Notes: a model not told the origin generated them from the sequence alone. Positions 8,063 through 15,900 are shown, numbered from the stretch's first letter. The stretch: DNA of 49,318 nt from an uncultured bacterium (GCA_949291365.1 CASEVJ010000012.1:1-49318); one strand, 5' to 3'. Numbers and translations are program-made.

Positions 8063-8158
8063 AACAAACCCCTTGTAGACAGGTAAAATACCCTTACAGC
8101 AGTGAAAAGTCCTCTTGTGTGTATCTCTTCCTAAAGTAATCCGGACTTTCCATACAAA

Positions 8159-8188
8159 ATCATAGCTAAAAAAGCGCGCAAAGGTCAA
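8159..8188 (-). promoter_or_regulatory. Promoter of galE-glf
   Basis: On the minus strand TTGACC (8183-8188) and TATGAT (8159-8164), each 5 of 6 matches, are separated by 18 bp. The predicted leader is about 90 nt. Confidence 0.7.
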
Positions 8189-8240
8189 CGCAGGAGCCAG
8201 TTGCACCCACTGTTTATGTAGAATATATGGAAAGCAGTGT

Positions 8241-8307
8241 GAGCTGTTTGTTAAAAAAGAATAGGAGCAATTACAGATAGTCGTTTATCATATCATCTAA
8301 ACAGCTC
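8241..8307 (+). repeat. Inverted repeat with T tail between galE and tRNA-Ala
   Basis: GAGCTGTTT (8241-8249) and AAACAGCTC (8299-8307) are perfect 9-bp complements around 49 AT-rich nt, followed by TTTTGTT on the plus strand. It could be the 3' hairpin of a short transcript, but no promoter is obvious. Confidence 0.35.
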
Positions 8308-8321
8308 TTTTGTTAAAATAC

Positions 8322-8350
8322 TTTCCAAAAAAATAAAAAATTGCTATACT
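8322..8350 (+). promoter_or_regulatory. Promoter of tRNA-Ala
   Basis: TTTCCA (8322-8327) and TATACT (8345-8350) are 17 bp apart, placing the start a few bases before the mature tRNA 5' end at 8363. Confidence 0.6.
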
Positions 8351-8362
8351 ATATATGCGAAA

Positions 8363-8438
8363 GGGCCCGTAGCTCAGCTGGGAGAGCGCCTGCATGGCAT
8401 GCAGGAGGTCGCAAGTTCGATCCTTGTCGGGTCCACCA
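8363..8438 (+). tRNA. tRNA-Ala(GGC), CCA encoded
   Basis: All 76 nt fold as a cloverleaf: acceptor GGGCCCG/CGGGTCC with one G-U, D stem GCTC/GAGC, anticodon stem CCTGC/GCAGG with loop ATGGCAT giving anticodon GGC, variable AGGTC, T arm GCAAG/CTTGT with loop TTCGATC, discriminator A and encoded CCA. Confidence 0.98.
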
Positions 8439-8449
8439 TTTTTTATATT

Positions 8450-8474
8450 ACCCACTCAACAGAGTGGGTTTTTT
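8450..8474 (+). terminator. Intrinsic terminator of tRNA-Ala
   Basis: ACCCACTC/GAGTGGGT with an AACA loop and a T6 tail, 12 nt after the tRNA. Confidence 0.93.
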
Positions 8475-8600
8475 ATTGTCCTCATCTGACAGGCGCGCTG
8501 CCGTGCCGTTGAGGCACAGGCCATGCCCTAAACAACCCAGAAGCGCCTCCTCATCAGAAAAAATCATAGAAAAAGCTCCTCGCGGGCATGGAGTGGGGCT

Positions 8601-8636
8601 AAAAAAGCGGAACTGCACAAGGTGCAGTTCCGCTTT
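8601..8636 (-). terminator. Intrinsic terminator of the smc-phosphoesterase operon
   Basis: A 15-bp perfect stem (8604-8618 with 8622-8636) closes a 3-nt loop. Read on the minus strand it ends in T6, 22 nt after the phosphoesterase stop. Confidence 0.93.
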
Positions 8637-8658
8637 CCCAAAAACTAATTTCAGCCCG

Positions 8659-9402
8659 TTACATTCCCAAGGCCAAGCTGTCCACCAAAAAAGAGGGCAG
8701 CCCTTGGGCCCGCATTTTTTCCTGCGTTTTCGTAAGGTCATAGGACTGGCGAATAAAACGGAAAGTGTTTTCCTCATCGTCCCATAAGCCAAAAGAAGCG
8801 CGGGGATCGTTGTCGCGGGGTTTCCCCACGGAGCCGGGGTTGACCACATAGCGCAGCCGCAAGTGAAAGCGCACCGTCGTTTCCCGCCGCACCACGGACA
8901 CATGGCAAACTTTTTCGTCCCCTTCCATATAAAAAGACAAATGCGTGTGCCCCACAAAAAGCAGCTGCCCTTTCCATAATTTATACGCCCGGCGATACTG
9001 CTGGGCGCTGGCCAAATATTCTTTGATGGGATCCATCGGCGTACCATGCACAACGGTAAAATTTCTCACATGCACCGTTTCCGGCAAAAAAGAAACCGCG
9101 CGCATGGCTTTTTGGCTCATCTGCTTGGCGCTCCAATCCAGGGAATATAAGGCATCAAAATTAAAATATTCCCGCAGCTCCGGGTGGGAGAATACCGCAT
9201 CATGGTTGCCCATTACACCAACAGCCAAACCCTCTTCCTGCAGTTTAAGGTATTTCTGCACGCACTTTTCGGGATCGGGGCCGTAGCCGACCAAATCCCC
9301 GCAGAAAATATACTGCTGGGCTCCCTCGGCTTTTAAACGTTTTAAAGCCGCCTCAAAGGCCTCCCAATTGCCATGAATATCCGAAAGGACGCCGTAGAGC
9401 AT
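8659..9402 (-). CDS. Calcineurin-like metallophosphoesterase
   Basis: A 247-residue YfcE/MJ0936-type metallophosphoesterase. All dinuclear metal motifs are visible in order: SDIHGN (D8, H10), GDLVGYGPDP, GNHD, a later His in VVHGTPMD and the GHTH pair. The likely activity is hydrolysis of phosphodiesters or phosphomonoesters; the physiological substrate cannot be read from sequence. Its ATG overlaps the smc stop codon by one base (TAATG), so it is translationally coupled to smc and ends at a strong terminator. The pairing with smc may reflect only co-transcription. Confidence 0.9.
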   Translation of the reverse strand: MLYGVLSDIHGNWEAFEAALKRLKAEGAQQYIFCGDLVGYGPDPEKCVQKYLKLQEEGLAVGVMGNHDAVFSHPELREYFNFDALYSLDWSAKQMSQKAMRAVSFLPETVHVRNFTVVHGTPMDPIKEYLASAQQYRRAYKLWKGQLLFVGHTHLSFYMEGDEKVCHVSVVRRETTVRFHLRLRYVVNPGSVGKPRDNDPRASFGLWDDEENTFRFIRQSYDLTKTQEKMRAQGLPSFLVDSLALGM

Positions 9403-12400
9403 TAGGATACCGCCATCGCTTCCAATTCTTCTTTTTTAGCGGCGTCAGCGCGGTCAGCCAAGTTGACGGACATGACCTTGGACACACCGCTTTCCTCCAT
9501 CGTAATACCATAGAGGCGGCGGGCAGACTCCATCGTGCGTTTATTGTGGGTAACCACAATAAACTGGGTGGTGCTGGAAAACTCTTTAATCAAATTGACA
9601 AAGCGCTCCACATTGGCTTCGTCCAAAGCGGCGTCGGCTTCGTCCATAATGCAGAACGGGGCCGGATTGTGCGTAAAGAACGCAAACAGCAGTGAAAGCG
9701 CCGTCAGCGTTTTCTCCCCGCCGGACATGGAAGAAATATTGAGTAATTTCTTGCCGGGGGGCTGAGCATAGATTTCAATACCGGTCTCCAGCAGGTTTTC
9801 CGGGTCGGTCAGCACCAAATCACATTCTCCGCCGCGGAAAAGCGTTTGGTAAATGTTTTTAAAGTGCATTTTGACCTGTTCAAAGGTATAGCGGAAATTG
9901 TCGCGCGTGGTGACATTGATTTTGTGAATGGCAGATCGCAAATCTTTTTTGGCTTCTTCCAAGTCATTGATTTGGGTTTTGAGGAAGTTGTGCCGCTCGG
10001 TCAGGGCGTCGTATTCTTCCGGCGCGGTCATGTTGACGGCTCCCATATTTTCAATGCGTTTGCGCATCATTTTTACGCGCTCGTAATCCACCTGTTTGTC
10101 ACCGAAATTCAGCTGTGCTTCTTCCGGTGTAATATTCCAGCTTTCAAACAAATTGTTCACCACCGTTGTGCGCTGGCGGCGGGCATTGGAGAGCGCGTTT
10201 TCCAAGTCGTTTTGTTTGATGTGTAAATCAGAAAGCTGTTTTTTATTGGCGTTGAGCGCGGTCATCTTATCGTCGTACTCTTTCTTTAACACTTCCAGCG
10301 ACTGGCGCAATTTGTATTCGTCTGTTTCCAGCGCGGCCAGTGTGTCGCGCTCGGTGGACAGCCGGGCCTGGGTGGACAGTTTCTCCTCCGCCAGGGCCTG
10401 CAAGCGGGCGTGGGCGGATTTGGCCGCCTCGGCACGTTTGCCTTCATTTTGCAACAAGGTATTGTATTCAAATTCCGTAGATTTCAGGTCTACTTCTACA
10501 TTGTTCTTGCGGATTTTAAATTCGTACAAAGCCCCGTTTAAGCTGTTGAGGCGGCCTTTGGTTTGCTCAGTCTGCTTTTGCAATTCTATTTTTTGCGTTT
10601 TCAGATTTTCCGTCTGCGTTTTTATATCTTCCTGCTGTTTCAAAATGCTCTGCAAGTTTTGCTGCAGCTGGGATACATTTTGTTTGCGTCGGTCTACCCG
10701 CGCCATCAGCTCTTGCTTTTGAGCCGCAGCTTTGGCCAGCGCTTCTTCCGCCTGTTTCAGCTCCCGCTCTTTGGCGGACAGCTCACCCTGCACCGCCCCG
10801 GCGGCTACCGCCGCTTCCTGGGCGCTCACGCGCAGGGCGCGCAGGGCTTCTTCGGCCTTTTGCAACACTTCGTAATTGGCAATTGTCTGGCGGGAAAGTT
10901 CTTCTTCCTGCGCCGTTTTCTCCGTCAGCGCCTGGCGGGCGCTTTCTTCTTCGCCCCAGTAGGCCTCCGGCGCCGTGACGCCGGGCGCCCCGGCACTGAG
11001 GAAAAATCCGCCGCGCAGCGCACCGTCGTCTGCCGCGTCATAACCACCAATAAGCAAAGAAATCAAATTTTCCAGCTCCGGCCCATACTGCAAACGGGTT
11101 TTAAAGGTGCCGGACACAGACGGAGCGGCGGGCACTTGATCTAATAAAATAAATTTACAGCGTGCTTTGCCGTGCGCTTTTAATTTTTCCACAGCGGAAT
11201 TAGCGGCCGCTTCGTTTTCACACAAAACGGCATCTAAATATTTTCCAAACGCTTCTTCCACGGCGGTAGCGTCTGCCGGCTGGTATTTAAGCGCTTTGCG
11301 CAGCGTACCCCGCACGCCCGGCAGTTTGGATTCACATGCTACATTAACCCCTACCCAATAGGGGTCGTTTTCTCCTTGGGTGCGGATTAATTCCAGCTTG
11401 GCGTTCAAGGCGGCTTTTTCGGATTTGACAACAGAGAGTTGTTCATTAAGCGCGCTGCGTTTTTTCTGCAGCTCGTTCAGCCCCGCTTCCTGCTGGGCAA
11501 TTTGTTCGCGCGCTTGGCTGGCGGTGTTTTGCTTTTCCTGCAGGCGGGCACGGATTTCTTCCAAAGCGCGGCGCACGCCTTCTACGCCGCTGTCTGCCTG
11601 GCTGCTTTTCTCCAGCGTAATTAAATCTTCGCTCTCGCGCTGTACATTGGCCTGCTCTAAAGAAATTTTGTTTTGGCATTCCATTTGGTTTTGCACCAAA
11701 CGCATTAAATCGGTACTGGCGCGCTGGATTTGCACGTCTGCGGTGCGCAGGTCTTGCTCCTGTTTTTGGGAGAGGGCAAATTCTTCGTTATATTGCTTTT
11801 GCAGGGGGGCCAGCTGCCCTTCCAGCTCCGCCAGCTGGGATTTAAGCTTAGCGATGGCTGGCTCTATCTCTTTAATGCGGCTTTGGCCGCGTTCGGCTTC
11901 GCTGCCGGAAGCGGCCAGCTGGGCGGTAAATTCGGCGGTTAAATTGTCGCAGTTTTTAATAGCCCCTTCCAGCAGCCCCACCTGGTATTTGCTGGCGGCT
12001 ATTTTTTCATTGAACTGGGCCACCTCTTTTTGTTTGTGTGTCAGGTTTAAATCCATGGCGGCGGTTTGCCCTTCCTGTGCGGAAATCTGGTTATCCAAAT
12101 CTTGGGCGCGCCGCAGTATCGGCTCCAGCTCGGCGCTGTGTTTGGCTATCAGGCTGTCGGCCTCTTTAATGGAGCAAAGGGAAATGGCAATTTCACTTTC
12201 TTTTAGTTCGTCACGGTATTTCTGGTACAAACGGGCTTTGCGTGCTTCGCCGTCCAATTTTTTAATTTGCTCGGCAATCAGCGCCACCGTGTCGGACAGA
12301 CGGGCCAAATCCATATCCACCCGCTCCAAACGGCGGATACATTCCTCACGTTTAGCTTTGTATTTGGAAACGCCGGCTACTTCTTCAAACATCTCACGCC

Positions 12401-12869
12401 GCTGTTCGGCCGTGGCGGACAGCACGCTTTCCACGCCGCCCTGGTCAATAATAGCGTAACCCTCTCCGCCGATACCGGTATCTAAAAACAAATCACGGAT
12501 ATCGCGCAGGCGGCACTGCACTTTGTTTAAATAGTACTCGCTTTCCCCGGAGCGGAAAATTTTGCGGCTGACGGTAATTTCATTAAAATCCAGCGGCAGG
12601 TTGCGCGTGGAATTATCAAAAATCATGCTCACCTGCGCCATATTCAGCGGCGCGCGTTTGGCAGTGCCGTTGAAAATAATGTCCACCATAGAAGCCGAGC
12701 GCAGTGCCTTCCAGCTCATCTCCCCTATCGTCCAACGTACGGAATCTATGACGTTAGATTTGCCGCAGCCGTTGGGCCCCACTACGCAGGTAATGCCCGG
12801 CTCAAAATCCAGGCGCACCTTATCAGCAAAAGATTTGAAACCCACAATTTCTATGGCTTTTAAATACAT
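9402..12869 (-). CDS. smc: Chromosome segregation ATPase SMC, with unusual Q-loop
   Basis: A 1155-residue SMC protein, the ATPase arm of the bacterial condensin that compacts and segregates chromosomes with ScpA and ScpB. The start at 12869 begins MYLKAIEIVGFKSFADK, as in the family; an upstream in-frame extension is not protein-like. Walker A is GPNGCGKS (31-38). Long coiled coils flank a hinge at roughly 500-680. The C-terminal head has signature MSGGEK and Walker B CIMDEADAALDEANV. Where most SMCs have WVLGEQS, this one reads WTIGEMS, so the Q-loop Gln is Met at 51, and the LSGGE signature has Met for Leu. The gene leads a two-gene operon. Scp genes are not in the window. Confidence 0.96.
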   Translation of the reverse strand: MYLKAIEIVGFKSFADKVRLDFEPGITCVVGPNGCGKSNVIDSVRWTIGEMSWKALRSASMVDIIFNGTAKRAPLNMAQVSMIFDNSTRNLPLDFNEITVSRKIFRSGESEYYLNKVQCRLRDIRDLFLDTGIGGEGYAIIDQGGVESVLSATAEQRREMFEEVAGVSKYKAKREECIRRLERVDMDLARLSDTVALIAEQIKKLDGEARKARLYQKYRDELKESEIAISLCSIKEADSLIAKHSAELEPILRRAQDLDNQISAQEGQTAAMDLNLTHKQKEVAQFNEKIAASKYQVGLLEGAIKNCDNLTAEFTAQLAASGSEAERGQSRIKEIEPAIAKLKSQLAELEGQLAPLQKQYNEEFALSQKQEQDLRTADVQIQRASTDLMRLVQNQMECQNKISLEQANVQRESEDLITLEKSSQADSGVEGVRRALEEIRARLQEKQNTASQAREQIAQQEAGLNELQKKRSALNEQLSVVKSEKAALNAKLELIRTQGENDPYWVGVNVACESKLPGVRGTLRKALKYQPADATAVEEAFGKYLDAVLCENEAAANSAVEKLKAHGKARCKFILLDQVPAAPSVSGTFKTRLQYGPELENLISLLIGGYDAADDGALRGGFFLSAGAPGVTAPEAYWGEEESARQALTEKTAQEEELSRQTIANYEVLQKAEEALRALRVSAQEAAVAAGAVQGELSAKERELKQAEEALAKAAAQKQELMARVDRRKQNVSQLQQNLQSILKQQEDIKTQTENLKTQKIELQKQTEQTKGRLNSLNGALYEFKIRKNNVEVDLKSTEFEYNTLLQNEGKRAEAAKSAHARLQALAEEKLSTQARLSTERDTLAALETDEYKLRQSLEVLKKEYDDKMTALNANKKQLSDLHIKQNDLENALSNARRQRTTVVNNLFESWNITPEEAQLNFGDKQVDYERVKMMRKRIENMGAVNMTAPEEYDALTERHNFLKTQINDLEEAKKDLRSAIHKINVTTRDNFRYTFEQVKMHFKNIYQTLFRGGECDLVLTDPENLLETGIEIYAQPPGKKLLNISSMSGGEKTLTALSLLFAFFTHNPAPFCIMDEADAALDEANVERFVNLIKEFSSTTQFIVVTHNKRTMESARRLYGITMEESGVSKVMSVNLADRADAAKKEELEAMAVS

Positions 12870-12908
12870 GAGCGTACCGTCCTCTATAATTAGGGGATAT
12901 ATATAAGT

Positions 12909-12917
12909 ATTATAACA
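12909..12917 (-). promoter_or_regulatory. Extended -10 promoter of smc
   Basis: On the minus strand TGTTATAAT is a perfect extended -10 (TG-N-TATAAT), which compensates for the absence of a recognisable -35. The predicted leader is about 33 nt, containing AGAGGA. Confidence 0.6.
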
Positions 12918-13052
12918 TTTGCCGCGCGTACGCTGGCACCTCTGCCGAATACAGGCAGAACAGCGGCCAAAATTCCTCCTTACGCGTAGGATAAATCCCC
13001 ACTCAAAAACCGCTCCGAGGGAGCCGTTGGCTTTCTCCGAGGAAAAAAGGGC

Positions 13053-13081
13053 TTGCAAAAGAAAGGAATATTTATTAGACT
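13053..13081 (+). promoter_or_regulatory. Possible promoter of the repeat-protein gene
   Basis: TTGCAA (13053-13058) and TAGACT (13076-13081) lie 17 bp apart, each with 4 of 6 matches, and would give a 115-nt leader. The other bases between smc and 13204 show no gene. Confidence 0.35.
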
Positions 13082-13203
13082 TTTTCGGTAAGGGTACCGG
13101 ATCCCCCTCCGCAGACGGAAGCATCGCAAGCGGACGGCAAACATTTCAGACTTTCCAAAATCCGAACCCTGCAACATGTTTCCTTAAAGGAGGAACAACT
13201 TAT

Positions 13204-13428
13204 ATGGCAGAAAAAGTACTCAAGATTGGCGTGGAACGCGAAGACGGCTTTCTCTACTACATTGACAAAGACGGCGACGTGGCCCGGGTGCAAATGGCCC
13301 GCGGCGGCAAAAAAGGCGGCAAGCCCAAAAAAGTAGAAAAAACCGGCATTAAAAAAGAAAAAGGATATCTGTATTTCTTGGATAAGAAAGGCGATATCTC
13401 CAGAGCCAAAATGGTAAACGCCAAATAA
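13204..13428 (+). CDS. Small basic protein of two tandem ~30-residue repeats
   Basis: A 74-residue Lys-rich protein. The two halves are clear repeats: KIGVEREDGFLYYIDKDGD then ARVQMARGGKK, and KTGIKKEKGYLYFLDKKGD then SRAKMVNAK. Each repeat has an aromatic FLYY/YLYF strand and a D-K-x-G-D turn ending in a basic patch, suggesting two small beta units linked by a GGKKGGKPKK hinge. The start is fixed by a perfect AGGAGG (13188-13193) 10 nt upstream; the longer frame before it is not coding. From memory, similar duplicated small proteins occur widely in uncultured bacteria and archaea with no known function. The basic composition would permit nucleic-acid binding, but this is inference. Monocistronic, with its own strong terminator. 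Confidence 0.85.
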   Translation: MAEKVLKIGVEREDGFLYYIDKDGDVARVQMARGGKKGGKPKKVEKTGIKKEKGYLYFLDKKGDISRAKMVNAK

Positions 13429-13432
13429 TTTA

Positions 13433-13460
13433 ACGCCCCGCTTATGCGGGGCGTTTTTTT
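13433..13460 (+). terminator. Intrinsic terminator of the repeat-protein gene
   Basis: ACGCCCCGC/GCGGGGCGT stem with a TTAT loop and a T7 tail. Confidence 0.95.
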
Positions 13461-13488
13461 GCTTGTCCACTCATACTAATTTTTTGCG

Positions 13489-14409
13489 TCAAACCTTTTC
13501 AAAGGAGCTGGCCTGCGGAAATATTCTTTGCAAAAAATTCACAAGATGCTTTCGGTTTACTTCTAGGCATTTTTCCGAGTCATTCAAACATACTAATTTG
13601 GGACGAAATTTTTTAATTTCTTCTTCATAATTCTGCCACAATTCCCACACCATACCATCGCTGCCAAACCAGCGGGAACAACGGCTGCGCCGCCAAAGTC
13701 CTTTCTGAAGCATTGCCTGTACGGCAGCAAACAGCAACATATTCACATTGTTTTCTTTACGAAAGCGTGCCTGCTGCGTCTGCAATAACGCGTTAGGAAA
13801 CGCTTGCCACGCTTTCAAACAAGCGCTTTTGATATAAGCACTGACATTATGATGCGGCTCCAGTGGCAAAAACAGCCCCGGGTATTTGTTTTTTACTAAC
13901 TGCACAATATATAAAAGCTGCCGGCCATAAGAGGTGGCATGATAGTCTTTTTGGGGGTAGCTAACAAACCGATTAATGGCTTTGTTCTGTTGAAAGAAAT
14001 AAGAGGGCGGCAGCAACTGCCACACAAAAGTATCATCATTGGCCAATAAAAAATGTTCAGCCAAGTCCTTCCACAAAACGATACTTGTGGAAATTGCACA
14101 GGAATTAAATGTAGGCAAACAATCTGCCGGCATAAACTCCGCATGCGTCAATATCCGCAGTTGGGGATGTTCTGTGCGCAGCCACGGCGGCAAGGATTGG
14201 CCGTTTGTGACGAGCACAACCCTCCTTATCCAAGGCAAAAATTTTTCTACCGAACGTAAAAGATATCTCAGCTCATCATTCTGCACATAACGAGCATAAG
14301 ATACACTTTCTCCATTCTTTTGGGCCCAAGAATTTCTCTGAGCAATAAAGTCCGGGTCACTGCCATTAACCCATAGAATGACCAAGTCTATCGGAAAAGC
14401 TGTTTTCAT
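13489..14409 (-). CDS. Stealth-family sugar-phosphate transferase
   Basis: A 306-residue Stealth protein, a family that transfers hexose 1-phosphate from nucleotide sugars to build phosphodiester-linked capsule or teichoic-like polymers. Conserved region 1 is IDLVILWVNGSDPDF at residues 7-21; region 2 covers QNDELRYLLRSVEKFLPWI, VVLVTNGQ, LPTFNSCAIS and LLANDDTF. The family's FNSHAIE is here FNSCAIS, so a usually conserved His is Cys. A shorter C-terminal region (RFRKENNVN) corresponds to region 3. Its ATG overlaps the stop of the upstream glycosyltransferase gene (ATGA), so the two form one unit for a surface polysaccharide. Acceptor and sugar are unknown. The upstream gene is frameshifted, which could reduce coupled translation of this one. 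Confidence 0.88.
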   Translation of the reverse strand: MKTAFPIDLVILWVNGSDPDFIAQRNSWAQKNGESVSYARYVQNDELRYLLRSVEKFLPWIRRVVLVTNGQSLPPWLRTEHPQLRILTHAEFMPADCLPTFNSCAISTSIVLWKDLAEHFLLANDDTFVWQLLPPSYFFQQNKAINRFVSYPQKDYHATSYGRQLLYIVQLVKNKYPGLFLPLEPHHNVSAYIKSACLKAWQAFPNALLQTQQARFRKENNVNMLLFAAVQAMLQKGLWRRSRCSRWFGSDGMVWELWQNYEEEIKKFRPKLVCLNDSEKCLEVNRKHLVNFLQRIFPQASSFEKV

Positions 14410-15378
14410 CTAAACATTTTGCTCCAAAAATAAATGCTGCCCATGCCGCAAACTTTTACCAGCACAGCTAACGTCTGCCAGCGCAGCCAACTCCAACCGC
14501 GGCAATAGGGTATATTTTCCAAATACACATGCCACGCTTCCCGCAGCAAGTCAATATTTTGTTGCCGTATGCAGGGGGCAAACTTTCTAAAGCGGCATAT
14601 GGCCCAAGATATGGTTCTCATCCACTGGTTTAAAACGGCTTTGTCCCATTTTCCCCTTTGTATCAGTTCTTTTCGCAAAGCCAGCAAGTTGAGCAAAATG
14701 CCCTTAGCCATATTTAAGGCATTGGAGGTAATAGCACCCGCCACATCTTTGCGATAAATATACATCCTTTCCGACACCAAGACAATTTGGCGGGCATACA
14801 TAAAAGCCAGCACAACAAAAGGGAAATCTTCCGCCACGCGGCCGGGCCAAAAGGCAAATTTATTTTCTTCCGCCCACTTTCTTTTAAATAATTTCCCCCA
14901 TAAAACGGCATCCTGATAGCCGGCCCAAAACCGGGCGCCCGGTTCTGCCGAAGGCACCTTATAAAAGCTGCTATGGCAATGCGTTTTTTTACGAAGGGTT
15001 CCGTTTTCTTCCGCTTCGCAGAATAAACACTTTGTTAAATCCGCCCCCGTCCGGCAGGCAGCAGTATATAATTTTTCCAAATAGCTTTCCGTTACCAGGT
15101 CATCTGCATCTACAAAAGCAACATATTCCCCCCGGGCCAGAGAAAGCAAGCGGTTGCGTGTTGCGGCTACGCCTTTATTAGACTGGGAAAAACAGCGGAT
15201 TCGTGCGTCTTCTTCCGCCGCCTTTTGAAGTATTTTGAGCGATTGGTCCGCAGAGCCGTCATCTATACAAATAATTTCAAAATCCGCAAACGTTTGGCTT
15301 TGTAAAGAATGTAAGCACAGGGGGCAGGTATTTCTCCGCATTATAAACGGGAATTAAAACAGATATTTCAGGGGTCAT
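14406..15378 (-). pseudogene. GT2 family glycosyltransferase, frameshifted near the start
   Basis: A family 2 glycosyltransferase that transfers a sugar from a nucleotide donor to a growing glycan. The true start is the ATG at 15378, behind AAGGAGG, encoding TPEISVLIPVYNAEKYLP, the standard GT2 N-terminus. After that the frame shifts: the run of five C (G15320-15324 on the plus strand) should be four to continue into LCLHSLQSQTF. As it stands, translation from 15378 stops after 33 residues. The downstream frame, open from 15341, holds IICIDDGSADQS and EYVAFVDADDLV, whose DxD-type Asp pair binds the donor. Interpretations are assembly error, recent mutation, or slippage-based on/off switching. 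The gene leads a two-gene unit with the Stealth gene. Confidence 0.8.
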
Positions 15379-15379
15379 T

Positions 15380-15413
15380 GTTTCCTCCTTGGTTTCGGAT
15401 TCCCGGAGGAAAC
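15380..15413 (-). promoter_or_regulatory. Shine-Dalgarno-sequestering hairpin of the GT2 gene
   Basis: On the minus-strand mRNA GTTTCCTCC (15405-15413) is perfectly complementary to GGAGGAAAC (15380-15388), which contains the GT2 ribosome binding site one base before its ATG. The 9-bp stem with a 16-nt loop would hide the binding site, as in thermosensors and translational riboswitches. Confidence 0.55.
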
Positions 15414-15610
15414 AAAAGCGGCCGTAAGTCCTGAGCCTATTCACTCACCCAAAGACAAACAGCCGCGGCTGCCGTCATCTGATGATGACAAACAGCTCTC
15501 GGTCTTATACATACGGGTAATTAGGCCGTATGCATAACACCTAAAACGACTGTTTTTGGAGTGAATAGCGCCGCAGCATAAAGCTACAGCTCATCCCGTT
15601 TCCACAGGAT
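15402..15610 (+). ncRNA. ssrS: Rod-like structured RNA, probable 6S RNA
   Basis: About 200 nt fold into nested helices around one axis: GGAAAC 15408-15413 with GTTTCC 15598-15603; GCGGC 15418-15422 with GCCGC 15570-15574; CTATTCACTC 15437-15446 with GAGTGAATAG 15559-15568; and a terminal 12-bp hairpin 15505-15516 with 15526-15537 (one mismatch). Between the last two lies a large asymmetric bubble with a small hairpin GTCATC/GATGAC. A closing stem, central bubble and terminal hairpin are the 6S RNA plan. Short plus-strand matches to E. coli 6S as I remember it (AGTCC-TGAGCC, GCCGCGG, CTCGGTC, CCTAAAAC) support this strand. 6S binds sigma-70 RNA polymerase. An alternative is a long minus-strand leader of the GT2 gene. 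Exact ends are uncertain. Confidence 0.6.
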
Positions 15611-15621
15611 TCCAAAAACAG
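15550..15621 (+). repeat. Alternative 3' hairpin of the structured RNA
   Basis: CTGTTTTTGGA (15550-15560) and TCCAAAAACAG (15611-15621) are perfect 11-bp complements. The left arm shares two bases with the 3' strand of the CTATTCACTC helix, so full formation of both is exclusive and a structural switch is possible. Confidence 0.5.
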
Positions 15622-15657
15622 ATTAAAATAAAAGCCGGATCAGGGCTCTACAGAATC

Positions 15658-15686
15658 ATTCTCCTTACGCCTTTTTATCTTAACAA
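15658..15686 (-). promoter_or_regulatory. Possible promoter of a GT2 leader transcript
   Basis: On the minus strand TTGTTA (15681-15686) and GAGAAT (15658-15663) are 17 bp apart, 4 of 6 matches each. It would produce a leader of about 270 nt running through the structured region to the GT2 gene. Confidence 0.35.
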
Positions 15687-15695
15687 ATTTTCCTC

Positions 15696-15723
15696 TTGTT
15701 TTTTTCTGTTTCCGACTTATACT
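15696..15723 (+). promoter_or_regulatory. Upstream promoter candidate of the hpf operon
   Basis: TTGTTT (15696-15701) and TATACT (15718-15723) with a 16-bp spacer. The resulting 170-nt leader is GC-rich and contains hairpin CTACACC/GGTGTAG (15728-15734, 15743-15749). Confidence 0.5.
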
Positions 15724-15831
15724 GTAGCTACACCGCCACTTTGGTGTAGAGCGTACTCCTCTGTCCGCGACGCGCCGACACCGGCCCGCGGCCCCGCCTA
15801 ACGGGTAGCGCCGCCCCGCCTGAAAACGCCG

Positions 15832-15861
15832 TTGACACCGAGAGAATATTAATGATTAAAT
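15832..15861 (+). promoter_or_regulatory. Proximal promoter candidate of the hpf operon
   Basis: A perfect TTGACA (15832-15837), an 18-bp spacer and TTAAAT (15856-15861, 4 of 6). The leader of about 33 nt carries a small ACGGGT/ACCCGT hairpin and GGAGG before hpf. Confidence 0.55.
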
Positions 15862-15900
15862 GTCTGTACGGGTTACCCGTTTAGACAATACGGAGGAAAT

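Noticed and set aside
12870..13124. N-terminal extension of SMC by 85 residues
   Set aside because: The extension is not conserved, contains no SMC-like sequence and runs across a good promoter; the ATG at 12869 gives the normal SMC N-terminus.
15726..15840. A small gene in the GC-rich hpf leader
   Set aside because: No ribosome binding site or sensible translation; better explained as an untranslated leader with a hairpin.
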